Source: Sodiomyces alkalinus F11 (lineage: Eukaryota; Ascomycota; Sordariomycetes; Glomerellales; Plectosphaerellaceae). From it: a stretch of 64,000 nucleotides of DNA. Positions 24,900 through 35,400 of this stretch are shown piece by piece. The first letter of the stretch is position 1; each line of letters begins with the position of its first letter. The notes under the pieces were generated by a model that worked only from the letters and a program-made list of their open reading frames with translations, made no database searches and was not told where the DNA came from. A program made the translations under genes and the position numbers. The DNA lies in NCBI RefSeq assembly GCF_003711515.1, contig NW_021167087.1:124001-188000 (forward strand). Reading direction: 5' to 3'.

Positions 24900-26355
24900 A
24901 ATCCTCTAAGGGAAAATTCAAAAACCCTTTTTATAATACTAGGAAAACCCGTAGGTAAAAAACCTAGTTATAGTATCTTAGGATAACCCGTAGGTAAAAA
25001 ACCTAGTTATAGTATCTTAGGATAACCCGTAGGTAAAAACCTAAGTATTTATATCTAGGAAATTCCGAAGATAATAAACCTAGTTAGACCTTAGTATTTT
25101 AGTTCTTGAATTCGGATATAAGGTGGTATATCGTAGTCAGGAAACGTATCGTCTTTATAACCTAAATTCATAGAACCGTATAGTGTAGTATATAGGTCTT
25201 TAGTTAGACCTTTAGTCATTATATCGGCTATATTAAATTTGGTATTTATATAAACGACCTTTATTTTAGTATTTTAGAGCTATTATCGGCAGTAGTGATA
25301 CTGACGATCTATATGCTTTACACGTTTATAAAATTCAGGACTTTCACAAAGCTTCTTTACGCTTTCGCTGTCTATTAATATAGTAGGAATCGGTATATTG
25401 TTATTATTAGTATTAGTATTATTATTATTATTATTATATAAACCGAAGTTTATATCAGTAAATAACCTAAGGTTACCCACTAGATCTGTATATATATTAT
25501 GTATATAGATTCCTTCTTTAGAAGCTTCGGTTAAAGCCATATATTCTGATTCTGTTATTAATAAAGCAATGACTTTTTGTTTAGTCGAAGTCCAGCTTAT
25601 TAAATTATTTACACCTATTCAGTAGATATAGCCGAACTTAGAAGTCCTGTTTTCGATTATATCTGAAAAACTAGTATCAGAATAACCGTATATATTAAGG
25701 TCTTTTTTATTTAAACAGTTATATAGAAGCCCGATATTAGGAAAAGTATTTATATCAGCCCAGATTCGATCTAACGCTATAGAGTGCTCTGAAGACGGAG
25801 TACTCATATATCGAGCGCACTTATTAACAGCGTAGGTTATATCTGGTCTTAAGTGTAGTGCTAAATAATAAAGCACCGATTTCTTATTAGTATACTTTAA
25901 TATCGGCTTTTCACGCCTATTCTTAATTTAGTACAAGGATCTTTTTATTTATATAGGGGGTATCAACGCGTTTAAGGCTTCGTTTATTATACTTATCGAG
26001 GGTTTTATTAGTATAAGGCAACTGAGTTATAGGAAGGGTCTTATTTGATTCATTTATAGTAGTTTAGTGGCCTAAAAAGGTATAAAGTTTACCTAGTTCT
26101 TTAAGTGAAATCTTCTTCGATATTTCAGTAAATAAATACTATATCGTTATAGTAGAAGGGCTTCGTATTACTATATTATCTACGTGGCATAGTAGGATAG
26201 CATAGTCTGTTTTATTCTTATAAAAAGTAAGTATACCGTTATCGAAATCAGAGACTAGGTAGCCGATATCGCGTAGTATTTTTACTAGGAAATTATACCA
26301 AAGTCGGGGACTTTGTTTCAAACCGTATAAAGCTTTATTTAGTTTACAAACTAAC

Positions 26356-26388
<33 letters not shown>

Positions 26389-29050
26389 GAGCCTTCTTTT
26401 TCCTCGAAGCCTGTGGGTTATATAGCATAAATCTCGGTATCTATATCGGCGTGAACGAAAGCATTCTTAACGTCGAACTATCTAAATTTCTAGCCTAGGG
26501 ATACGCCTAGTATCAAAGCTAATCTATAGCTCTCGGGTCTATAGGTGGTAGAAAAGGGTTTTAAATAATTAATACCGAGTACTTAATTAAACCCTTTTAT
26601 ACACTAACGTGCTTTATATTTTATAGCCACGCCTTTATTATTATATTTAATCTTATATACCTAACGGCCTCCTAAGACGTGTAAGGTATTTCTCTGCTTA
26701 TTATTAGTATTATTATATTAAGGCGTATCTTTTATACTTATTAAATCCGAGGTGTTTCTATTTTCAAGTTCTATTATTTCAGCTACTATAGCTTCTATCC
26801 ACTTATCTTCATTAGAGCAGTTTATAGCCGATTTATAAGTAGCTGGTTCGTATAAAGAATTTACAGTTAAAAGAAAGTAGGGATCTTTCTAAAACTATAG
26901 GTTCCCGAGTATAGTATCTTTAGTTATATATAATAAGCGCTTATTATTATCGTATGATATATAATCGTTATCGTTTCCCTTCGAAGACTTAGAAGGGATT
27001 TAAATTTCTAACCTGGATTTAATCGGGCCGTTATTAACCGAGTCAGTTATAGTATTCTTATTATTATTTTCGACTAGAATAATACCGCCCGCTACTCGAA
27101 GACCCTTTTATATTTTAGTATTATTATCCTTATCCTTATCCTTATCTTCTTCTTCGATTTAGATAGACCTAAATATACGTTTAGTATTATTATACTACTC
27201 GCCGAGTAAATAAGACTTACGGTCGGAAACCGGTTCTGCCTATGGTATACATATAGTAGGAGACTTATTATTTATATACGTTATAGGGTTATTTTTATTA
27301 ATTATAGTATCTAAAGAAGAAGTCAGAACCTGATTTTCTAGAATATAAACGTCACGATACTAGGTAGTTTTCCTAGATCGAGGATTATATATTTTATAGT
27401 TATAATCATTATAACCTACTAAAGCACCCTTAAATACTCGTGGATCCAGTTTCTGTATTTCCGGGTCGTTATTTTTATAATATACAACGAAACCCTAAAC
27501 CCGAATATTATTTATGTTAGGTTTACGATTTTATACTGATTCGTAGGGTATTTTAAAGCCTAGTACTGAATTAGGTTTTCTAATATACGTATAAACGGCT
27601 AAATAAACCGTATCCCCCTAAAGGTATTTAGGTAGGCCTGAGTAGAAAAGAAAATAACGGACTTTTTCTATTATAGTCCTTATAACCCGTTCTATCGAGC
27701 CTTAAGTCTCGTGGGTATACGGGGGTTTTATATTATGATTTACACCGACGAAGAGTCTTTTAAATAAGGTATTCGTGAATTCTTTCCCGCCGTCGGTATC
27801 TACTTCTTTTATTTTTATATTATATTGATTATCTTTAACGGGAATTTTCCACTCTTTTATAGCGTTTATAATAGTTATTTCTGATTTATCTATAAGCAGT
27901 TTTATCTATAGATACTGTGTGGAACGGTCTATAATAAATAGAATCTAACGCTTTCTATTATACGTTATAGGGTTAATAGGCCCGTATAAATCCATATATA
28001 CCTTTTTAACGTAGGAAAAATCCTTATATTTATTAATAGATTCTTTATTTATAAGCGTGGCTAACTTACTTTTTCTGCAGGCTTCATAGCTCTGTATTTC
28101 TTACATATCTTCTTTAGATATATTTATAGTATCCTTATTTACATATTTTAAAGCAGTGGGGTTAATATAACCTATCCTGCAGTGCTATAGCATTATATTC
28201 TCTGTATTATTTATTATTTTCCGATGGTTATTTCGGTCTCTTTATTCTATTCTTTATTCTACCGGTTTTCTTTATTCTACCGGTTATTCTTGTCTTTATT
28301 CTACGACCTGTATATTCCTTTATGCCTCTAAAGAGTGGGTCTTCAAGTGAGTCTTTTCTAAGACCGTGTTCTTTATACGTGACTATTCCTTTAATCCTGG
28401 AATAGTCTGTTTCTTTATTCCTTTTATTTTATCTAAAATAGTCTTCTTTATTCCTGTTATATTTATAGCATTAAGGGGCTACGAGGACGGTTAACGATGG
28501 CCCTATTACCCCCCGTACGTTAGGGCCCGTACCGAAGCCTAATAAAGGCCGTTATATACAACAGCTCTAGTATAAACGTCGGTGGCTTTATTTTGGTTAT
28601 TTTGGAATAGAATAAGCTGGTTATTTGCTGTAAGGCCCTAGATTTTATTCTTATATAGGACGGGAAGGCTAATAATATTTATACCTAATTCGGGAATATA
28701 TAAATAATTTCGAAGTAGTATTATTCTTCCTAAATCCCTGAATTTAATATAATAGTCACTAGTACCTATTATTTTTAATTTCTTTACATCACCCTAACTA
28801 GTAGTACTTTAGGTAGTTTTAAAAGTAAAAAAGAGCGTTTTACTTACTATTACGTGTGCGATAGCACCACTATCTATATAAAAATTCAAATCCAATTTAA
28901 TTAAACTATCTAATATCCTATTAATCTTTTCTACTACCTATACAATATGTATATTAGTATTTTAAGGGGTTATATTTATTTAGGGAATATCCTTTAGTTT
29001 AGCCTGCGCGGGTATCTTAGGAGCTCCTAAACGGTATTAATTTTATTTAT
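24900..29050 (-). pseudogene. C2 pol: protease, integrase, RT, RNase H
   Basis: Read right to left: protease YIDSGAIAHVIVSK near 28885-28845; integrase zinc region and core from about 28170 to 27500, including KVYMDLYGPINPITYN and the DTDGGKEFTN block near 27810; the post-integrase block AALVGYNDYNYKIY-like near 27420; RT from 26650 (FDVKNAFVHADIDTEIY near 26480), ALYGLKQSPRLWYNFLVK near 26330-26270 and LLCHVDNIVI near 26200-26170; RNase H with the YxDTSFSD site near 25690 and the MALTEASKEGIY block at 25540. Only scattered stops interrupt it. An Asn-rich tract (about 25440-25395) and a (TTA)n run at 26358-26390 are expansions inside coding sequence. Confidence 0.88.
26358..26390. repeat. (TTA)n trinucleotide run in C2 RT
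   Basis: About ten ATT/TTA units which on the coding strand give an Asn run between the FDVKNAF block and ALYGLK of RT. A second Asn-coding run lies at about 25400-25440. Confidence 0.85.
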
Positions 29051-29507
29051 TTTAGATGAGAACGGACGAAGTTCTAATATAAATAAGGAAAATAGTCCTT
29101 TTCTTTAGTATTTTCTTTATTCTAAGTATAGACGTGATTACTATAGTGATGCCTTTATTCGTGCGGCTCTAAAGTGGAACCGGTATATAGTTCGTTATTC
29201 TAAAAGAGGAAAAACAGCTTCGTAGATAAAGAAAACGATACCCGTATGTGCGGATAACAGAATTCCTTTATTTCTAAAGACAGTATTCCTTTATTCCGGC
29301 GGATCTAAAGTGGGGCTAGTTATATTCCTTTATTTGCGAGGATCCTAAAGTGGGTCTTCGCGGAGTAAGGGAATTCACGGTCACGTAGAAAACACGATGT
29401 TTATATAGGATTCCACGGTCAGAAAACATATAGGTATAGAAATCTAGGGTAGAAGAACGAAAGACTTATAAGGAAGAAAAGATATCCTAGTATTAATAAC
29501 TAGAATA

Positions 29508-29583
29508 GCCCTTGTAGTATAGTGGTTATTATATACGTACGTAAAGAATAGTATACCCGTTTAATTCACGTAATCGTAGGCTT
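29508..29583 (+). ncRNA. tRNA-like relic in the C2 leader
   Basis: From GCCCTTG (29508) the sequence TAGTATAGTGGTT resembles an internal A box of tRNA-Glu/Asp/Gly/His type, and GTTTAATTCAC at about 29559-29569 resembles a B box with C to T changes. The 3' CGTAGGC pairs only partly with GCCCTTG, and I cannot fold a convincing anticodon arm. It may be a RIP-damaged tRNA gene, a tRNA-derived SINE head or chance. Confidence 0.3.
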
Positions 29584-29710
29584 TTATGATTTTTCTATAG
29601 ATTTTATAGATTTATAAGCGTACGACTAAGCCGACCGACCGATTAAACCGTAGGATCGTAGATATAGGTATATAGGTCGGTAAGGAGGTAGGTAGGTAGT
29701 ATCGGTAGTA

Positions 29711-29825
29711 TATAGAGAGGTATTATATAGAGAGGTATTATATAGAGAGGTATTATATAGAGAGGTATTATATAGAGAGGTGTTATATAGAGAGGTATTA
29801 TATAGAGAGGTATTATATAGAGAGG
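29711..29825. repeat. 15-bp minisatellite in the C2 leader
   Basis: About 7.7 copies of TATTATATAGAGAGG, nearly identical, one carrying TGTTATATAGAGAGG. It lies between gag and the 5' LTR, in what would be the untranslated leader. Confidence 0.95.
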
Positions 29826-29937
29826 AATATCGGATAGGAATAGGGACTGTTATTTAGAATCGGGGGATTCTCTTTTTGGCTTACGACTGTAGGTAATTAA
29901 GGAATGCGTTATTTCGAGACTTTAGTCAAGCTTTTCC

Positions 29938-29949
29938 GGGCTTATAACC
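29938..29949 (-). promoter_or_regulatory. C2 primer-binding site, half-tRNA (initiator Met) type
   Basis: Directly inside the right LTR the plus strand is GGGCTTATAACC. Eukaryotic initiator tRNA-Met has GGGCTCATAACC around its CAT anticodon, so one C to T change separates them. On the element's sense strand this is a PBS complementary to an internal tRNA fragment, as known for Drosophila copia. Confidence 0.75.
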
Positions 29950-30453
29950 TTTTAAAGATCTTTAAAGATATCGGATAAGCGGAAGGGATAAAAGTCACGA
30001 AAAGCAGTGGAAAAATAAGAAGGTAATAATAGGATTATAAGGTAGGATCTCTGTGCGCGTATGGATTATGAAAAAGCGATTATGATAAAGGATTAAGAAT
30101 TAAGAATAAAGAATAAAGAATAAAGAATAAAGAATAAATAATAAATAATAAAGAATAAAGAATAAAGAATAAAGAATAAAGAATAAAGAATAAAGAAAGG
30201 AAGGAACCGAACCGAGGGAACGGGTTAATATCCTTTATTCTTTGTAAAAGGATCGATATCGTAATAGTATTATAATAAAGATCGATATCGTAGTAATATC
30301 ATAATCCTTTATATCCTTTATCTGACTCGTATTAGATAAACTAACTCGAAAGGGAATAGTCTAGGCTTACGGGGAAGATATCCTTTATTCGAGTATAAAG
30401 GATATACTCGAAGGATATTAAGGATATTATTAGTAATTATAATAATATTAACA
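29950..30453 (-). repeat. C2 5' LTR (right copy), expanded by a heptamer repeat
   Basis: 504 bp against 420 in the left copy. Most of the extra length is a run of GAATAAA-type heptamers at about 30100-30197, where the left copy has only one or two. It ends ATATTAACA before the CTATT duplication. Confidence 0.92.
30100..30197. repeat. (GAATAAA)n heptamer microsatellite
   Basis: About a dozen heptamers, with two AATAATAA variants in the middle, inside the right LTR of C2. Absent from the left LTR except for a single seed unit. Confidence 0.93.
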
Positions 30454-32433
30454 CTATTAATTAGATAGAGGATTAGATAATTGGCGGCCTTATAGTATAT
30501 TGGCCCTAGGTTAGTATTAAAGCGGTTTAGCCTTAATACTATTTACGCGATATTAGGCCGCGATATTATAGCGGCGTATAGTATAGATCCTATCTTCCGT
30601 TAATAGCTTTTAATATTAGTTAAGGTCCCTGAATAGGGCAGTAGTTCTATAACCTTAATAAGCTGCGTTAGGCGATAGTTACTGCTATGCTTCGTATTCG
30701 GCTTTAATAGGCGTTCTAATTTTATAACGTAATCGTGTTATAATAGCTAGACTTTACGGGCGACGCGGTCGCGAATAACCTTAATACTAATGAACTATTA
30801 TAGAGGATCGCTATTTTATAGGTTATAATAGTAATATAGGTTATTAGTAGCCTGCTTTATCTATGCCTTATATTATTCCTTATAAGTAATAACGATATCG
30901 TTAACGTAGAAAAACAGGATTAAACCGCGACGCAGAAAATAACACCGTTCCTACGGTATTATCTAAAAACCGTCCGCTAAAATTATAGCCGAAAAATACT
31001 TTAACTAAAGTAATAAGGACTTATTAAGCCTATATCACGCCTTGTTTAGGTATAAACGGCTCCTAGGGGCTGGAAAGCCTAGCGGCGGGTATATAAAGAT
31101 ATTGTGGGAAAGAGGCGCGTGGATAAACGCGTTTATTACGTCGAATTATAATAGCATAAGGTTAAAACGGGAGGCGATAGCTATTAACGCGCGGAATAAC
31201 CTCCCGGCTAAAGCTACTACGTACCTGTCCTCGAGCGAGGATTAATCCTACTAATCTCCTTATACTATAAGCCTTACCGTATATTTATATATAAACCTAT
31301 ACTTATCGAATTTATATATTATTACCTATATCAAATTAAGAACCTGATTACTATCTACTACGGACGCCGGTACCTATATCCACGACCCTATCTCGTCGTG
31401 GCTCTGTAAATAGTCTTCTTATGCCTATCGGAATAAGTGGCCGTAAGGGTATAAGGGTATATCGCGAGGGTGTTTCGGATTAGGAGGGAAGGCTTTACGA
31501 TAGATCTTCGTAGCCGCCGGAGTAACCGCCGGGGTAACCGCCGGAGTAGTTATATTTCCCGAGGCCTTTATCAGGGCTATACATTTAAGTAATATCGATA
31601 AACGCCGCTATAGCATTATAGGCGTAGACCTTTTTAACTGTAATTTAGTTAGCGGAGCTTTATTTAATATATATATATCTGGGACGTAACGGCTAGCGTT
31701 AAACGCTACTACCTAGTAGCCTCTTTTCTAGCTATCGCCTTACCGGTTAGGACGCGCTCCTTTATCTACGAGGAGCCTTATAGCCGTTGCTATAGGGATA
31801 TCGTAGTATTATATTCCTCTATCTACGAGGAAGTCTATAATCGTAGGAACTTTACGACGATTACCTAAGATTATAGCTGCTATTAGCACTATAATCGATA
31901 GCAGGGTTTCCGGTAGAGTGGGAAGCTATAGACTACTAGGCTATTATAGACGGGGATCAAGCGTTATCCTAGCTACAATATATAGTTCGTGACCTGAATC
32001 GTATCCTCCTACACTCGAGATAGCCTCCTCTACCCCGTTATAGCCGGGTATTACGGACTATAACCTTAACGGTAAAGCCGTCGAGGAAGGGGATCCGGGG
32101 GAAACTAGCCCCGGTAAGGGATTAAATTCAGAATAAGCAGTTATATAAAAGGGGGGGGGGGGTCCTTAGCTTATACGTTTGTAAACGGCTATAAATCTCT
32201 AGCTCTCCCCTACTCGATCTAACTAATTAGATCTTTTAGTTATTCCTCGGTTAATTAATAGAGGTTATCCTTAAAGGTATTAATATCGCCGTTAAAAAAG
32301 GTATATTCGTTAAAATCTACATCGCGTATACGAATAACGCGGTTACGGTTATAGCGGCCTAGCACCTAGATACGGAAGATATTAGTGGAATCGTAGCTAA
32401 TAAGGTAACCGATATAGGCACGAGGAGCGATAC
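30454..32433 (-). mobile_element. Copia element C3, internal fragment (integrase end, linker, RT)
   Basis: The minus strand from 32433 reads APRAYIGYLISYDSTNIFRI (about 32425-32370), the integrase C-terminal block, then RIRDVDFNEYTFF. After a proline-rich linker comes the RT second half: GLILFFYVNDIVITY near 30935-30890 (YVDD with Asp to Asn), LERLLKPNTKHSS, and KIGSILYAAIISRPNIA near 30580-30530. The frame runs to 30459, then continues across C2 at 24355. RIP stops are frequent. Confidence 0.88.
32423..32433. repeat. 11-bp target duplication of LINE L2, left copy
   Basis: AGGAGCGATAC occurs here and at 47504-47514. With L2 removed, C3 reads NKLLNRIAPRAYIGYL in one open frame across the site. 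Confidence 0.93.
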
Positions 32434-35400
32434 ATACATGGCTCAATCTTTAAGACAAGCATATAACTACTGGCAGAATCAACCTCCTTCCTATAACTCA
32501 CGTTAGTAACTCTACTAATATTAGTGCGGGTAGCGGCGCACCACTAAAAACCTTAACAGCCGCCCTATTCCTAGGAACCACCCTGGCCTTCGGGCTCGGT
32601 ACAAACTGCTATAGCAGGCCTAAAATCGGCGCGAACGGTATTATTGGATAGCTATCTCTTAGCTCTACTAGGCGGCACTAAGTATAGCTAGGCGGATATA
32701 GAGCGTAATTCTATAGTAGCGTTAGAAGGACTATGTATATAGTACTACCTACTATCTTAGGACCCCTAAGAAAATTTTCTCTAGTATAGCTAGGAAGAAG
32801 AAGGCCTAAGTGCCCACCCCCTATAGCGGTGGAGCCGCTCTAGCCCTATACCCCTAGCCATAGTAATAGTAATAGTAATAATAATAAAGGACTCCGACGG
32901 GCTCCTAGTAGGCCACGGGCCCCGACTATAATAGTATAAGTATAAATAATAAAAGGTTTGCTAATAGAGCCCGAAAGTAATTATAACTAACGATAGAAGA
33001 CGCGATAGTATTACTCCGATATAAGGGATATACTGTCGATATCCTGATTTAGGCCGTCGAATAGGGTATATCCTAGGCGAGGAAGTCCCCCGAAGCTAAC
33101 ACGGACCTTGCTAAATAGCTCGGAAACGAGTTTATTAACCTAATTAAGATAAGGGGCCTAGTCTATATAACTAGTAACGCCGCCCCCCCCTAACGGATAA
33201 CTCCTAATACCCCCGTGGCCGCTAAGCCCGAATAGACTTAACCTAGTAAGTCTACTAGAGACCTGATTAGTATATCCGCCGGTAAAGATAAGTTGCCCCC
33301 CCCGAAGAAAGGCATAGCCGCCCCCCCTTTACCCCCCCTATAGGAGTAATAGGATTAGACTATTATTACGAAGGGGAAGAAGAAGAAAAACTCGGCTATA
33401 GGATAGACAGGACCGACTAAGACTAGATAAAGTAAGACTATAGGGTCTTCCTACGCTTCCTAAACGATATACTACCTAGGCTTAAAGCCTAAGAGGCCCT
33501 AGCGATTATCCAGCGCGCTATCACAGACACTAAACGGATCGATAACCAGGATACTAAGCTAATCGAATAAACCCGAACCGGTATCGCGATAGTGCCCCGG
33601 AATGCAGAAGTATAGTAAAAGATCCTCGACGCGAGAGATAAGGTTATCGCCGCGACTACCGTATTAGACCTTAAGGGAGCCGAGACCTAGTAGACCTACT
33701 ATATCCACGAAGTGCTTAAGAGGATCGGGTATAACGAGGTCACGGAAGAAATAGTCGCTAATAAAGCCTAGAAAAGGACCGGCCTAAAACCGACACGGGT
33801 ATAAAGATATACCTAGACAAGCCGCGACGGCCTAGCTAGCTAGGGAATCTTATTCTAGATATAACCGAAGAATCGGTTCCGCCTTTTCGAAACCTCTATA
33901 CTCTTTAGGTACTAAGAGAACCGATAACCGATTATATAGTGCGATAAGTGCTAGGGATACTACCCCCGTTACGCGTATAATAGTAAAGAACGCTGTATCT
34001 TCTATAGCACCTCTACGAAGGAGGAGTATACCTATAAGGTACGCTATATTAACTACTACGGACTCTATTCTACGAATATCCTAATATACCTAGCCCGCCC
34101 GAGGAGGGTTAACGGCGAGGTAGTCACGCTATCGAAGACCGAACTTAGCAGACTCCGCGCGGAGGGTAATACCTAATAAGCAAAGCTATAAGCTATAATA
34201 AAGGCCACCGCTAATACCGCTATAGCGGATATTGCCGCGGCCGCTACTACTACCACGGATACTAGTAATAGTAAGACCTAGAACGGTGTTTTAGAAATAA
34301 AGGTAGATAGCCCCTCCTCCGAAGAGGAAGAGGATACCCTGGAGACCACCCGAACCCCTTAGGACGAATACTAGGATAACCCACCCACCTTAGCGACCTG
34401 GAAAGAGGAAGATAGATAATAGGGAAGACTAAACCCCTCCCGCCGCGAGAAGTAAGAAACCTAATATAATATAAGCGTGGCTAAGGAGAGAGACGATAGC
34501 CTTAGAGGAGCCGACGCTAATAGCTATATTAAAGGAGGTTAAGAAACCGGAAAAGTAACCGGTAAAAAGGCTAGCGGGGAGCCGGAACCCCCCGGGCAGG
34601 ATTTACTTACGTTTAGCAGAATATAGATAAGAATAGTAACCTGCTAAAAGCTACGCTAGTAATAGCGTAGGAGGCTAAGCTTAACGTACTAATATACTAA
34701 GAGCTATTAAAAGGAGAAGCCCGGATTAGGTCCTTATCTAACCTTCCGGGCTATAAGAAATTCTCGCTAATACGGACGTGGCCGGACCTAGGGGATAAGC
34801 CCCGGGTCGTTATATACGTTAAAGCGGGATTAAACGTATAATAGATAGAATCCCCGGTACAAGGCTTCAGGGATATCCTGCTAGTTAAGGTTAACGGAAT
34901 ATATTTCCTAAATATATATAGAGGCCTTACGAGCGAGTTAGATACCTAGAAGACACTTATGACCTGGATACTACTACCGAGTATTATAATCGGAGGCGAC
35001 TTTAACGCTAGATACCGCGACTAGGAGCCGATAACCTACTAGATAATAGGGAGAGGAGAAGAGATCGCCGACTAGATAAAGAGCTATAGCCTTACCCTGT
35101 ATAATAACCCCGGAGAGGCGATATATAGCCGAGGAGGATACTAGACCGTTATCGACCTAGTATTCTTAACGGCCCTATACACTAATATTAAGGTAATAGT
35201 AAAGGCCGGCGCGCTAGCCTGCTATTACCTGCTATTAGAATAAATCGGAACCCCTATATTAATACGGAGATTACTCCGACTAGACTAGCCCGATTTAGCC
35301 TCCTAGTAGAGGAAGAAAAAAGGGCGGTGATCCAGAGAGAAGTCTAGGAGAACCTTTAGCTTTTACCGATAGGATAGGAGGACTTAGACCCTACGCACCT

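Larger units (their letters stand above)
24356..30453 (-). mobile_element. Ty1/copia retrotransposon C2, structurally complete, lightly RIPped
   Basis: LTRs at 24356-24775 and 29950-30453 flank an internal region read on the minus strand; the TSD is CTATT (24351-24355 and 30454-30458). The plus strand abutting the right LTR reads GGGCTTATAACC (29938-29949), complementary to a primer taken from the anticodon region of initiator tRNA-Met. A purine tract (TACGGGAGA on the minus strand) precedes the left LTR. Pol is far better preserved than in the other elements, which points to the youngest insertion or a copy that escaped most RIP cycles. Confidence 0.93.

Noticed and set aside
29711..29825. 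CRISPR-like array
   Set aside because: The units are contiguous with no spacers and the DNA is eukaryotic, so it is a minisatellite.
31042..31245. 67-codon plus-strand frame
   Set aside because: It is antisense to the C3 linker/RT region, which has clear homology on the minus strand.
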